A program made the translations under genes and the position numbers. Shown here piece by piece: positions 37,601 to 50,200 of a stretch of 64,000 nucleotides of DNA; the stretch's first letter is position 1; every line of letters begins with the position of its first letter. Source of the DNA: Lindgomyces ingoldianus (Eukaryota; Ascomycota; Dothideomycetes; Pleosporales; Lindgomycetaceae); assembly GCF_010093535.1 (NCBI RefSeq), contig NW_022985167.1, positions 1,686,962 through 1,750,961 on the forward strand. The letters are read 5' to 3'. Under the pieces are notes generated by a model. That model was not told the origin of the DNA, searched no databases, and saw only the letters and a program-made list of their open reading frames with translations.

Positions 37601-38264
37601 AGGCACAGATTTGTCAACAAGGAAGAAGCTTCATAGCTTTTGCTTGTTTTAATTTCTTGTTGTCAATTCAATCAAGCCAATCATCGCCCTAGTATATTAG
37701 CAATCAAGTCAAACTGCGCTCAGAATTTTGATCAACTCGATTAAAAAATTTATGGCGAAAGGCGTTCTGGAGCCATGATGGCCTGCATCTAGTGAGATCG
37801 TCCGTATGGGCCCTAAGCGTCGCCGCAACAGCACTGCAGTCGCTGCTGAAGCGCCTCAGAATACTGCACGAGAAAGGAGCTAGTCCCAATTAGTGAATGG
37901 TTCAGTACATAGGTATAGTATCTGTAAGACACGTGCGATACATGTTAGAATCAGCTAGGATATGAACGCTTTATAATATTGTTGCGTTCGCTAAAAGGTC
38001 AACCTCCCAGCTAGCACAGCAGAAGGATATATATAGACGGATAGCTGTATGCGACAAATATGTACTACATCTAGTCTCCTTAGCATTAAGTTATCAATCA
38101 ACCAATCAATTTACAATCCCTTGCTCAGCGAAACGTGTGCTAGTCAATTAGCGTTAGCTTATTAGTGAGCCTGTTGTAGTACAGGTCTATCTCCAACACT
38201 ACACCTAAACAGTCAGGGCACTAATCACATCACACTGACGACTAGATACAATACAGCATTCTTC
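34609..38264. other. Gene desert
   Basis: About 3.6 kb without a recognisable gene. Open frames are short and overlap one another on both strands. Composition is close to the gene blocks, not the RIP islands. Confidence 0.5.
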
Positions 38265-38525
38265 ATGCACCTAGATCTAGCGACGACCATGCCGATTGTG
38301 AATGAAGGCGAGACGACGAAGTGTGAGCATGTGAATTCTGGGGAGTGGAAGACGATGACTATGCGTCAGAACTATTGGTGCAAGCTTGAAAATAGTAGGG
38401 ACGTGGATGTAGAGATATTGGCGGCGAGTAAGGGCATAGATTGTGTGAAGAATGGGGGAGGGTGGAAGTTGGAGCTTAAAAAGTTAGAGGAGTGGCTGCG
38501 CAGGGGCATGGGCTCCGAGTACTGA
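38265..38525 (+). CDS. Possible small hypothetical protein
   Basis: An 86-codon frame with protein-like composition (MPIVNEGETTKCEHVN, then a Lys/Glu-rich C-terminal helix). It has three Cys and no membrane segment or signal peptide. It may be an exon or a relic of a longer gene. No family is recognised. Confidence 0.2.
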   Translation: MHLDLATTMPIVNEGETTKCEHVNSGEWKTMTMRQNYWCKLENSRDVDVEILAASKGIDCVKNGGGWKLELKKLEEWLRRGMGSEY

Positions 38526-40121
38526 TGAGGGGAGAAAAATGAGATGGTTGAGCTTGAGAGATGGGTCCTTCTAGTTGAGCCGTCCCTCTCAAATGGTTTT
38601 GTTTGCATAGTTGGCAGCTATCACCTGACAGCAAACCAGCACCAAAATAATCAAAAGCAACACAGAAACAAATACAACTCACTTACTGCAAGTTATCGCA
38701 TAAAGGCACAATATGAAAAGGGGAGATTCTATCTGCTAAGCCACTTGCTAGAATTGAGAGTGCTAACAGCATGCAAATCTCTGTCCTAAACTAGATTGTC
38801 ATGTTAAATCTAAACCCACTCCTTCACAACCATGCGGTCGAATCTCAAAGCCTCCAGCCGAGCCACGCTTTCACATGACGGCGCCAGATATGTGCCGTGG
38901 AACGTAGCGTCGATGAAAACAGGATATGTAAGCCTGATGCATCGGAAGAGTGTTGTCTTGGTGTAGAGCCTCTATGGCAGCTATGATACATAGAGAGATA
39001 TAGGCACTAGTAGATATTGATTTGGCCTGGTTACAGGACACAAAGACGAATCGTGATAACGAGAGTGAGAAGCACATGCAGCACGCTGAAAACGGTTAGT
39101 AGCCAAGCCCAGTGAGGCTGTGCAATTCCCGCAGAACGAGGAGGCCGAGTGGAAATTTTTTGCGAACTTCAGAGCTCCTCCAGAAACTGTTCTCGCCAAT
39201 ATGGATCCTTGGTATATATCCGTGTATCACACTCTACTCTAGGAGTCCATGAACAAGAGGATGAGTGCTCTTGAGACCAAGCTGGTTTGTGACCATCTAC
39301 TTAAGTAATCAACTTCAGCAAGGACCAACTCTCACCACGCCAAGATTCGTAACGTCATGTCATTAATCTGCAGCACACCTAACGAGTCACATATTCAGCT
39401 CTTCGCATTCGACTCAGATTGGGAGTGCTATTACCTTGTTCTTCGAATAGGCAGATACCACGAAACCTTCGATTATCTTCACAGTCATCCGACCAGTCAG
39501 CGTTAGTCACAATCTGCAGGCTTTCTTGGCGCAGCTATCACCCCGCCCTGCAGATGAGTTTGAAAGGGCCCCGTTATCGTCCCAGTCTTGCACCTTGCCC
39601 ATGTAGTCTGGGCTGACTCCTTGTGTGCGTATATCTTGCCGAGACCCGAGCGGATGATCACAAGGCTAATATTCTTTCACCTTGATATCCAAGCTACGCC
39701 AGTATGGTTTTCACCGTTAATCAGCAGTTGTTGCTCTGCTGATATAGCTTCCTATTACTTGCTACTACTCCTAACCCGCCCTTGGTTCCTAGCTACGCCA
39801 CAGGAGTTTAAGCGGCATTTTTGTTCAGAAAAGCTCAGCTAGATCCACACCTTCAACTAGGCAGCCAGCAAGGCAGACTAATGGAGATTTGTTTCACGAA
39901 GAGTTGCCTATTGGCGGCCATGGCTAGGGTAGTGATTGGTTCCCCAAAAGGCGGGGGCTTGTTCGACAGCATCTCATTGAGAGCTAGCGCAGCGGCCTTG
40001 GGCTAATAGCCTCACAACCATATCAGCAGCATGGGACGACTCGGGTCTCATATAGAGGACCCATCCATCAACCAAGCTCCCGCCTCCTCTCCCTGGAGTT
40101 GATGTCACCTCAGCCTCCTCT
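38526..40121. other. Intergenic upstream of the VWA/alpha-kinase gene
   Basis: No gene recognised. The last few hundred bases are the promoter region of the plus-strand kinase gene. Confidence 0.45.
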
Positions 40122-42818
40122 GTGCATCACCACTACTCTAACATGGCCTCAGTTCCTTCCGAGCCGCTCGCCGTTTCTACGTCCCCCTCACGCACCTCAC
40201 CTGATGGCATTGGCTTAGTAGTAGAATCAGAAGCAAGGTTGCCCTCTTTGCTCTCCTACGATGCCTCGTCACCTTCGTCGACGGCCACCACGCTCCACCA
40301 ATCCAGCTCACCACATGCCTCTACTGAGGAACGAGCCAGCGTCGGGCCCGACTCGTCAATCGCCCAAGGTGGCGGGCATAGCTCAGGATCGTCAACCTTG
40401 GCTTCTGCCTCACATATCTGCGAACGATTTCGCTTGGCTGAGTTGGACCGCGACGAGTTGTGCCGCACCGTTGAGGAAGTAAAGGCGAATGCAGAGGAGG
40501 AACGTGCAATCGCCGATAGATTGAAGCATGAGGGGGCCAAGTCTGGAGTCCAGCTGTCTGTAACAGAAGCCAAGCTCCGCGTCCTCCAGCTCAAACAGGA
40601 TATGCAGGCGGCAGGTGTTGAGTCACCAAAGCGTTCCTCAGTGGGGCTGTTTAAGAAGGTCTGCTCCACCGACTTGCTGTTCCTCATCGACACTACGGGC
40701 TCTATGGCGGGTCACATTAACGCGGCCAAGGAGCAAGTCAAGAGTATCGTGAACGACATCGAAGTGACCTTCCTCAACGAAGCTAACGTGCGCATCGCCG
40801 TGGTAGCATACAGGGACCACTCGGACAATCCTAATATCCAGTTCCTTGACTTTACGGATGCCGATCGAGTGCGCGCATTCCTCAATGGGCTGACGGCTTA
40901 TGGTGGAGGCGACGAACCCGAAGACGTCCTCGGTGGGATTCGACAAGCGCTCAACGCATCGTGGAAGCAACAAACGCGATGCATCATCCACATCGCGGAC
41001 GCTCCACCGCACGGCCACTCCTTACAAAACTCGCCTATCGGAGGAGATTCTTACCCCAAACCTGGAAGCGAGCCGCACCGCCTCAAACATGAAACGCTGC
41101 TCAAGCAGATGGTCGAGCTCAAGATCAACTATGCTCTGCTCCGTATCAACTCTACCACAGACCAAATGGCTTTTACCTTCTTGCAAGCGTACGCTGCGGC
41201 TTCAGCAGACTGTTCGCTGCACAAGTCCAACATGTTTTACAATGAAGCTCGTAGTTTGGCGGCGAAAACCCAGAGCGGAAATTCCAAGCGCAGCGCCGCC
41301 AAAAGCGGCCCATTGTTCGAGGAAGCTGAACTCGGCACAACATTTAGCGCGCTCCGGCATTTGGTGGTCAAGATGGTTACCACTTCGGCTTCCCGTACCG
41401 CAGTCCGCTCGACGACCCGATCGAGTACTGGGAAACTGACGGACAAAAAGCTGGACATGCATCTTGCAGCCATCAACGAAGACGAGGACGACGTCGGCCA
41501 TGCACGGCTAGAGACCACGCCCCCCCAGTGGGACAGACTCAGCTGGTTCAACGACACGCTGATGGTGGAGGGGTTCTCCCCTGACGTGGTAGTGCACGGC
41601 GACAACACGCTCGACGACATGATGGCCCACGACGACAACATTCTGATGAGCATCACCGAACTCACCATCCACAAGCGGTCACGCCCGTTTGCCCAAGGTG
41701 CCATGCGTGTGGCGTTTTACGCCCGCACCGCTGCGTCCACGAACCGTTTTGTGGTCAAGTCGTTCAAGCGGGGTAGGAAGCGGCTCGCCCACTTAGCCGA
41801 GGACATGCGGTGCCAAGCCCTCTGCAAGGCCTTCACGCTCGAGTTCAATGCCCTGTCCGGAGAGGACCACGGGATCGATTTCATCGTGACGACGTGCTTG
41901 AAAGGAATGTTGGGCATGGGCTCAGACGATGAGTGCATGTCCCTCGAACCCTTCATTGAGGGCACCTACGTCAAGTATAATAACAACTGCGGCTACGTCA
42001 ATGAAGACGACCCCTCTGATCGCTTCAATCAAGCTGCGCAAGCCTTCTCACACTTCACATTCGAGCGCTCGCGGGGTTGCTTTTTGGTCAGCGACTTGCA
42101 GGGCGTTGGCCATCGATTGACAGACCCGGCTATTCATACCCTTGATCCCGAGCGGTTCAAGCTGTCCGACACTAACCTTGGCAAAGAGGGCTTCAAGTTC
42201 TTCTTCGCCACGCACGTGTGCAATGACATCTGCCGGAAGTTAGGGCTGGAGAGCAACGCCTCGATGCTCATGTCTGGCAATTACACGTTCAAGGAGAAGT
42301 GGCCCAGCATTGATAACACTGTGTGCTGTTCGAATAAGCTATGCGGCAGGATCGTGAGCCTTGTCAGCGCCAAGGAGTCAGACAATTTCCCAGGATACCA
42401 CTGGTGCGACGGGTGCTGGCCACAGCTATGCTCATCAGTGGTCAAGTGGATTTGCATCGCTCCGGGACCGCACCACGAGTTCGAAGTCTCTGAATTCTTC
42501 TCCGAGTCACAGGGACGAGGCATGCCGCGCAAATGCCCCGAGCACCGCGAGAAAGACGCAATAACTTTAGTAGCCAGAAGAGCGGTCCCAAAGCCTGTCC
42601 AGAAATCCGCCCTGCCGCCTGCATCGAGATCAATATATTCGAGGATCTTCCCGTGCTTTGCGGCGGAGTCCTCTACGGTGCGGAGGATGCCTCCATCCAA
42701 ACAACCGCAGATGCGAACAGTAGCACAACACCCCAGGCCCCGCAAGCAGGACGCAAGCCTTTGGGATAGGATGAAGTTCGCGTCAAGGAAGAAGTCTAGC
42801 ACCTCTAAGAAGAGCTGA
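40122..42818 (+). CDS. VWA-domain alpha-kinase (VwkA-like)
   Basis: 898 aa in a single exon; translation might start at Met8 (MASVPSEP). Order of parts: a Ser/Thr/Pro-rich N-terminus (about 1-95); a charged coiled-coil-like helix (about 98-160, EEVKANAEEERAIADRLKHE); a von Willebrand A domain (about 184-385) with the MIDAS metal site DTTGSM; a linker; an atypical alpha-kinase domain (about 520-730); and a Cys/His-rich tail (about 735-815). The kinase shows the ATP-binding Lys in FVVKSFKRG, the core DLQGVG, and the zinc module THVCNDICRKLGL. This order matches Dictyostelium VwkA, a protein Ser/Thr kinase. The tail has paired CysXXCys-type motifs (WCDGCW) and a final CPEH, suggesting another zinc site. 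It is intronless and more GC-rich than its intron-bearing neighbours. Targets are unknown. Confidence 0.9.
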   Translation: MHHHYSNMASVPSEPLAVSTSPSRTSPDGIGLVVESEARLPSLLSYDASSPSSTATTLHQSSSPHASTEERASVGPDSSIAQGGGHSSGSSTLASASHICERFRLAELDRDELCRTVEEVKANAEEERAIADRLKHEGAKSGVQLSVTEAKLRVLQLKQDMQAAGVESPKRSSVGLFKKVCSTDLLFLIDTTGSMAGHINAAKEQVKSIVNDIEVTFLNEANVRIAVVAYRDHSDNPNIQFLDFTDADRVRAFLNGLTAYGGGDEPEDVLGGIRQALNASWKQQTRCIIHIADAPPHGHSLQNSPIGGDSYPKPGSEPHRLKHETLLKQMVELKINYALLRINSTTDQMAFTFLQAYAAASADCSLHKSNMFYNEARSLAAKTQSGNSKRSAAKSGPLFEEAELGTTFSALRHLVVKMVTTSASRTAVRSTTRSSTGKLTDKKLDMHLAAINEDEDDVGHARLETTPPQWDRLSWFNDTLMVEGFSPDVVVHGDNTLDDMMAHDDNILMSITELTIHKRSRPFAQGAMRVAFYARTAASTNRFVVKSFKRGRKRLAHLAEDMRCQALCKAFTLEFNALSGEDHGIDFIVTTCLKGMLGMGSDDECMSLEPFIEGTYVKYNNNCGYVNEDDPSDRFNQAAQAFSHFTFERSRGCFLVSDLQGVGHRLTDPAIHTLDPERFKLSDTNLGKEGFKFFFATHVCNDICRKLGLESNASMLMSGNYTFKEKWPSIDNTVCCSNKLCGRIVSLVSAKESDNFPGYHWCDGCWPQLCSSVVKWICIAPGPHHEFEVSEFFSESQGRGMPRKCPEHREKDAITLVARRAVPKPVQKSALPPASRSIYSRIFPCFAAESSTVRRMPPSKQPQMRTVAQHPRPRKQDASLWDRMKFASRKKSSTSKKS

Positions 42819-43368
42819 TGAGGAAGGGAGTGAGATGTGTTGTGGACTGTGGTTGCAAGAGTTTGCTGGAAATAGCAATGCAATGTGAGCTAGGAACAGT
42901 AGCATAATCATGAAGGGAGTTAGGTGGTGGGGGTATACTACATCCTGTCACCTAATGGAGAACATGGCTGGGTTAATTCAGGATAGGAATTTAAATCTTA
43001 TTAATATTTTATCTTATTATTACATAGAGTTTAACAGAAGGACTCTATCTTAAATTTGATCAAGTTACGTGATAACATATTGTACTCCTTTGCTTATAGC
43101 AAGCACGCATACTACCGACAGTACTACACTAGCACGTTAAGTTTAGAATATATATGGAAGCTAAGATTGCTACAACTGTTATATCATTGCCGTCACTATG
43201 AGCTTACGTTGTGTCAAATTGGTATAGAATCATAGTCTGGCATTTCCAGTTTAAGTTTCCGGGATGAAATTCTAAAGCAATCTTTTCGAAATTGATGCCG
43301 GCTAGTTCTAAATGCAGGACTTTACGCCTGCCATATATTTAGTGTACGCCACAACATAGGACACTACC
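42819..43368. other. Intergenic with short AT-rich patch
   Basis: The gap between two convergent genes. 42975-43060 is AT-rich. No RNA or protein gene recognised. Confidence 0.45.
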
Positions 43369-44975
43369 TCAATCATCAAAGCCAGGCAAAGCCTTCGTTC
43401 CCTCAGCCTTCACCCCCACCAACTCCTCCGCCTCCAAATCTAATGCTTCTAAAATGGTCGGCGCAACTTGAGTCGTAAACACTTTGTCTTCAAAGACAGC
43501 CTTCTTCAACTTGGGATGGCTGACAAGGACGCCTACATGCCGGTCTTCCTCCGACAAACCTCCATGCTCGGAAATCTTCTTCTTGGAGGTCGAGTAAATG
43601 ATACCGGGGATCGGCGCAACGACAATGTCAGGGACAGCAGGGTCCTTAGAGGGATCGCCAAACTCTTTAATGAGACGGTCGCCGTAAATGATGTCGGAGA
43701 TTTTAAGAGCCGTGGCTTGCGATTGGAGGCCTGCGACTGCTTTCGCGAGGTCTTTTTGGTCTTTAAGAAAGATAAGAGCGATGGAATCGCTCTATGCTCC
43801 ATTTAGCAAGATGCAATGAAAGAGAGGAGTGGGAACGCTTACGGTTTGCCAAACCACCGGAACGCCGGTGGCAGCAGTGACAAGCTTGGGGTCAACCTCA
43901 CCGAATTTATCAGGATTGATGGGAGATTGACCGTGCTTAGGTGCAATGACAATCATGGTCTTTGTAAGCATGTCCTTGTCTTCGAGTTTCTTGATTATGA
44001 GGCCAAGCGAGTCGTCGACGAATTTGATAGCCTTCTTGAGGCCATCCGTGAAAGCGAGACTGCCTTTGACGTAGCCTGCCGTCTTCTGGCCAACCGATAC
44101 TGCATGATATGAGGCTTTCATTATAATCTGACATGGTGGTTAGATATGGGACTTACCGGCTTGGAAATTGCCGCCAAATAGGGTCGGAACCTTCCCACCT
44201 AAACTCCCCTCTGCATTTGCAATGTCCTTCCCCTCGATCCAGTTTAGCCATGCATTGACATGTAACTGATCATACGCAGTCGTGGCATCAACACCACCAG
44301 CCGTGCTCGCGATCTCAGGGAAGTACCCTGTGGAGAGGCCCTTGCCGCTCGGCCCACGCACAAGGTCATAAGAAGGGTGTTTGTCGGTGTAGGCAGTCTT
44401 CAGCCCTTTTCCTACTACTACCTCGAAAGCAGTGTTGACGCGTGGTCGCATGTGAGGATAGATGTTGGTGCATTGCCCTTTAATGAGTGCTTGTGGGAGC
44501 TTGGCGGGGTCTATTGTGGTGAAGAGCTTTGTTGAGTCGACGTCGACGCCTTCGTCGTATACCACTAAGCAAAGGTTAGCATTGAAGCCCTCATGGTCGA
44601 TTGGGGGTACTCGCACTCGGCTCCTAGGGAACCTTTACATCCACTCCCTGGCGCAAAGAATGATCGGTCCCAAATATCATCATACCACACTCCCGTCGTC
44701 CTCGGCGTAGCACCAGTATATGGAGCCAATGTGCCAGGAAAAGAGTCGGAAGGGAATGTAGCCCAAGCGTTGGTGTATCTGTAACCTGTACCCAAGAGCT
44801 TGGAAATATTGGAAGGACCGAGTGCTAGCCACTTATCAATGTCGCTGTTGTGGAGGCCATCGATGCTGAAGACGGCCACGTGCTTGACGTCGACGCCGTC
44901 TTTGCGGGGGAGAAGTGGAGAGCCAATGGCTTGGCCTGCTAGAGAAAAGAGGAGGATGGAGTTGCAGTTTTTCAT
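43369..44975 (-). CDS. Secreted type I phosphodiesterase / nucleotide pyrophosphatase-like protein
   Basis: Alkaline-phosphatase superfamily metallo-phosphodiesterase. Exons are 44615-44975, 44157-44564, 43843-44099 and 43369-43791, giving 482 aa. The N-terminus MKNCNSILLFSLAGQAIGSP is a signal peptide, so the enzyme is probably extracellular or in the secretory path. Metal-site and nucleophile regions are visible: VFSIDGLHNSDID with the first Asp, NAWATFPSDSFPGT near the nucleophile, and IAPKHGQSPI with a metal-binding His. Introns are 50-57 bp. Intron 1 is best read as a GC-AG intron (donor GCGAGT at 44614); no GT donor keeps the frame. The reading frame is otherwise intact. The substrate (nucleotide, phospholipid or other diester) is not decidable. 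Confidence 0.82.
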
Positions 44976-45846
44976 TTTGATAAATTCGCAGGCTTCGGCC
45001 CTGAGAGGAAGGCTGGTGCCTCCGGGATGTTACAATGGAAGAGCTTTATATAGCTCTCGTAGCTCTTGTAGAGCTCAAGCTACCTCCCCACTTCAGACGC
45101 TTCGTCCGATAGCTCGACATCATCGCCTTCCATCGCCTCGGCCTTGGCCAAGAACAGCAACGGAGTGACCTCTCGGGCCTCAGTTCCTGCATAGACATAC
45201 TTCCGTCTTCTTCAACAATAAGCGACAACGATTGAGTCATCCAACAACAACCCTGCTGTGTCAGACACAATAGCCTCCTCGACGCAGTTCACTACTACCA
45301 TGAACGCATCTGGACAGAATCTGGAAAGTGGGGGAGGGATTCTGAGCAAGTACAAGCATATACAAGACAACGTGAACATGAGGAGATGGAATGACAAGCA
45401 ATGACAAGGTTGGACAAGAAAACGTGCGCGGGAGTCCCGAAATGCTTGTGCAAAAGGGGAACCAATGAGCGATGTGGCGTTTGTCAGCCGAGGAAGGCGG
45501 GTGCGTGTGCGAAGAAGCAAAACGGGCGGGGAACTCGTGATTAAAGTTGAGTTCTGATCTAAGACGGCAAAGAATGAGCTGAGGAAGTATGGTATACACT
45601 TGGGAAGGGTTTGGTAGTGAAGAGTAGTTACAAATATGGTGGTGGTTTCGGTAAAAATCGAATCCAGTCGCGAGTATGGTATGAATGTGATACTGATGAA
45701 GAAAATCACCTTCTCTATCCGGGTTCTTTGAAATCATGGATTGTTTCGGGGACAGTCTGTCTTCCCTCATCTTTCACCCGCTCTCACTTTTCGAGTTAAT
45801 CCCTCATTTTCTAATAGTTTTGATTGACCCCAACACTTGTAAACCC
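44976..45846. other. Intergenic
   Basis: Holds the promoter of the phosphodiesterase gene. Two overlapping minus-strand frames at 45212-45770 lack recognisable domains. Confidence 0.45.
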
Positions 45847-46573
45847 CTAACATACACCACTCAATCGTCTAGTATTCTCAATCTTGTAATGCGCATATGG
45901 CACCCGAAACAACCGATCATCCGAGAAAAGCATGTAAGTTGACGGGATGTTCCGCCAACCGGTGTAATTCGATGCACTCCAAAAAACGCCCACACTCTGT
46001 GGTAGAAGCCTCGCGGCCCAGTGCTGGGCTTCTGATGCAGGTAAATATTGGAAGAACACGTTCATAGAATCTGCCCTATCGACGGCAACGATCCCCCTCT
46101 AGCGTGTGTTAGTCAGAGCAAGGAATGGCAATTTGTGGGTAATGAAAGAAGAAGCTCACCTCCAGCTCGAATTTCGCAAAGTCCCTCATCACCTCCGCAT
46201 CTCCGCATTTCGTTGCATTAAAGCCTTCCGGTCCGATGAAAGCCATGAAGAAGATCATCCTCACTACGCCGGTTTTCAAACTTCGTTCGGCTCGCTTCTT
46301 CTCTCCATATCCTTTCATTGATGGTCTTTGATATTTTAAGGATGGGTGTAGGATGAGGATGACATCTCTCCGTATTCTTGCGAGGGCTGCCAGTGTCGCT
46401 TTGAGAGCGTCTAGTTCGTGAGTAAGGCTGTATGTCGCAGCGTCGCAGTCCACGCTAGGAAGAAGCACCGTCGCTGAGTTGTATCCATATGCGAAAAGGG
46501 CTGTGATTAAAGCATCGTAGCAGGCCGGTGTATTCCAGTGCCCGGGGATGAATATAAGAGTCGCCATTGCCAT
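45847..46573 (-). pseudogene. Alpha/beta hydrolase remnant without nucleophile motif
   Basis: Exons 46160-46573 and 45847-46098 give 221 aa. The N-terminus MATLIFIPGHWNTPACYDAL and the middle GVVRMIFFMAFIGPEGF, PQSVGVFWSASNYTGWRNIPSTYM are typical of a fungal alpha/beta-hydrolase family (EstC-like, usually about 250 aa). In that family a nucleophile elbow of the type HSYGG follows the strand VILILH. Here the strand runs into PSLKYQRPSMKGYG and the Ser-elbow is gone. The protein also ends soon after the place of the acid residue and lacks the usual C-terminal His. Either this is a decayed gene with an open frame, or a non-catalytic relative. The 61-bp intron is canonical. Confidence 0.6.
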
Positions 46574-48419
46574 AGTAAGATTTCAGACGACGGAATCGAC
46601 GCGGTCGGAGAAGGGAATTCGGATAGAGCGCCTCAAAGGAGCTAGAATGAATATAGAAATGCAAGAATCTCAGGAAACGTGATTGCCATGAGGGTAAGCC
46701 AAGATCCTACGCCGAGAAGTGGCGTCTATTCCGGGTAGATATACGAGCCATGATTTAACGTGCCGCATTTTAACAGAAAGCGCAGCAGAATTGCAAGCCA
46801 CGGTGTGCAAAGCTTAGAATAGAGCTGACGGGGATGACGGGGGACTTGAAACACGTCGTTTGAAGAATCGGAGGTGTAGATTCGATCGGGATTTTATCTA
46901 CCCTGTGGTACAGCGGGCATTGGTGTCAGCAGGTCTCACCTGTAGTCAGTACCCAGGATCTACAGCAGTTTAAATATGGGGAAATGACCGTCGTCAACAC
47001 CCCCGTGTTTCTTGGTTTTGCTGGGCGGAGTTTTAAGAGAAGCTAAACATTAAATTTCCCTCGCTTTATTGGCCGGCAAAGTGGAGACGAAGAGGCTTAG
47101 TCACGTGCTAATGGAAAATAATTATTCTGCCACTCCACTCCGCCGTGCGCTGATGTTGCACCGACGCCGCCCAAGGCACAGCGAAACAATCGTCATCGAA
47201 ATCGTTATTTAGGTCCTTTTAGTTGCCCATTTCGAATGCTTCATCTCCTCGAAATACCGCGTGAATCGTGCGATGAGATACTCGTTTATGTCCTCCTTTC
47301 CCCCAGCAACCTCCATGCACGCGGAACGGAGAAATTGCAGCTCAGAGAGAGATAGAGTTTGATGAAGCGTTTCATACTACGGAAACCCTCCCCTGCTAGA
47401 CTCATTATCCAAACAATTTTCAACAGCGCGTCGCCACCCCTTTTGACGAATACACAGCCTTATGCCGAGAACCAGGGGGCTCTAAGTAGGCTCCCCGGAC
47501 AAAGCACGCAGTACTACCTCGACCTAGAATTACTAGAAGAAGGATTCTTCTTGGCGACTTGGAAACGGGTTCCTGTACTGTCAGACACGGTGCACCGACT
47601 TCGCGTTCATTTTCAAACAAGTGGGTGGTCTGGATACTTGCTCCAATGCGGTTCGGAGCATTAGAATCGCTGGCCCAAGTTCACTAACATCGATATACTA
47701 TAACTTTCTCCACGACATACTGAAAGCTAAATATAGTGTATAGGCTGGCAGGCAAGCGCGTGGTACTTAGAATCCTTGATATTGATGTCGTCTCCCGATC
47801 AGAAGCCCAAGTTTGGAGCCCCAAGAACATCAGGAGCAGCCAGCTTAGGTATTATCGACCAACGTGGCTGAGCTATTCCTTGCGCCAAGGAATCTTCGGC
47901 TTCATGCAAACCTAGGCAAATAAAGACAAGATTAGATGATATCAACAAGACAAGATTGGCGACATCACGCTCAAGACCAATTGTGTGCTAGCTTTGCAAT
48001 TCAAATTGGCAGATATTCTAGACATTATGGAGGTGAATAAAAGCTGATGGTTGATGCCTACTTAGACTGAACTGGGGTAATTCATCGAGTGGAAGGAAAG
48101 AACAATGGAATGAGGCATCAGAACGGCCTTCTAGTCATCTAGTCGACTGCGGATTAGATATATAGGCCCGGAAGCCTCCTAGATCTAGACAATATCAAAG
48201 GTTCGTTCCATGCCCTCATCTTGTCGACTTTTACACGTCAAACGTGTCTTCCAATGCATTTTCAATCAACTTAGGATGCATCATCACCACTTTATCTTCC
48301 TAGTGCTCTGGAATGGGTCTGGCACCCCCACCTTGATATCTGCCTAACTAAAAATAGATAGTGTCAGTGCGGCCGGCGCATACGATTGTTGATAAAAAGA
48401 AACCTTCCATGCTATTAGA
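46574..48419. other. Intergenic left of the second AT-rich island
   Basis: No gene recognised. A 101-codon frame at 47359-47664 has no domain. AT content rises abruptly near 48420. Confidence 0.5.
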
Positions 48420-49882
48420 GCGCAGTAGAGCTTTATAAATAATAATTATTAAGAATAAATATAGTTAGCAGTAAAATCTTTTTATACTTTTTTTTAAGTA
48501 AAAACACTTTTAGAAATCTAAAAAGTAATAAAAAACTTTAAAAGTATAGTGTCTAATTAATATAAGCTTTAGATTAGTAAAATACAGTAAGACAATAACA
48601 CTACTACGCTCTCTTAGCATAGAAAGTTAAAGTATAAGCTTTAAGTAAAAAAATCTAGCATTAATATTAAAAGCTTTTTACTATACACTTATAAGCTAAA
48701 TAAAGCTGTAGAAAGAGCTAGATAAAAAATAATTATAAAGTCTATTAAAATAAAAAGCAGCGCAGGACTCTCTAAGAAGCTCTAGCTAGAAGTAGTAGAC
48801 GCAGCAACATAGCTGTATAATATAAGCCTGTCACACGCATATAACTTACGCTTACTAAATAAAGTCTTAAACACATAGTTTACTAAATACTTTAAATACT
48901 ATAAGCTAGAGTAGGTAAGAAGTGCTACAGCTAATTTAAGGCCTAATTAGAGCAGGATATACGCATATAGCTGTTATACCTACCTACTTAATAGAGAGTA
49001 AGTAGCTAGGAGTTAAAAGCAAAGCTTTAAAGTAACTTTATAAGGCTACATAGAATATCTTGTAGGCTATAGAGCTTTAAATATTTATAGAATATAAGTC
49101 TTATTACTTAACTAAGTAATTACTATAAAAATATAGCTTTTAATAAGACACACTTTTATAAAAATAAAAATAATAAACTAATTCTTTAGAAAGAAGCCTT
49201 TAAGATTATTAAAATCCTTAATAAGTAAAGTAAAATTTATAATATAAAAAAAGCTTTTAAGCTTTTACTTTAAAAGTTAGATAGGTAGTAAAGTGATATA
49301 CTAATTTAAAGGCTTTAAAAGTGTAAGCTTAAAAGTGTAGAAACTAAAAAGCTTATTAAAACTTAAGTTAGCTAGCTAAAGAATTAGCACTTAGAGGTAG
49401 AAGTAACTATGTAGGTAATAAGTATAATAAGTAAGTTACTAAAGATTTACATAGTTTTTAATAAATATATAGCACTTATTACTCTAGAGCTAACTTCTAA
49501 GCTAGAGCTTACAGATAGCTCTACAACACGCTCTATATAAGGTAGGCATAAGCATACTAATAATTTTTAAAAAGTGCACTTAACTAAAAAATTAAATACA
49601 CTAAGCTTATTAAGTTAAATAGCTAACTTACTAATTAAAAAATTAACTTTTACCTTTTACACTAAAATATTATCTTTTGTAGCTTTAGTTGAAGCAGGTA
49701 AGGCACTCTTTAAGCATGCATATAATAAAAAAAGCTAAGGACTAGCTACACGCATAAGCTAAAGGATATAGAGGTAAGATTCTAATAACCTAGGTAAGCC
49801 TAGGGGTGCAGGAAGCAGAGGTATATATATAACGCTTTTAAAGAAAAGTAGTAGACATATTACTCTAGTTAATCTAAAGCAC

Positions 49883-50200
49883 TGTCACGGTATCCTCCCC
49901 AGATCCTAGACATAACTGTATTAGACGCGTACTAGAGTATTATTAGTGCACGTCTAACATAAACATAACACAACACAGACATAAACTTAAGCACAAACTG
50001 CCTTAACACTAACTAAACCTAGAATAGGCTTAATTTATACTTAAAGCGCTTAAACTTCTAAGCTAAGTATTTAATTACTAATTTTCTTTTAAACTTTTCT
50101 ATTCTTTACATAATGTCTTATACCTACTATAATACTTTACATAGTAATTAAACTAGACTTCTGTAAAGCTTTATAACCTTACTTGTGCATAATTATAACA
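49883..50200 (+). repeat. 5' LTR of Gypsy copy 2
   Basis: Outer edge TGTCACGGTATCCTCCCC is nearly unmutated. The inner edge (ATAATTATAACA) is strongly changed. Confidence 0.9.
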
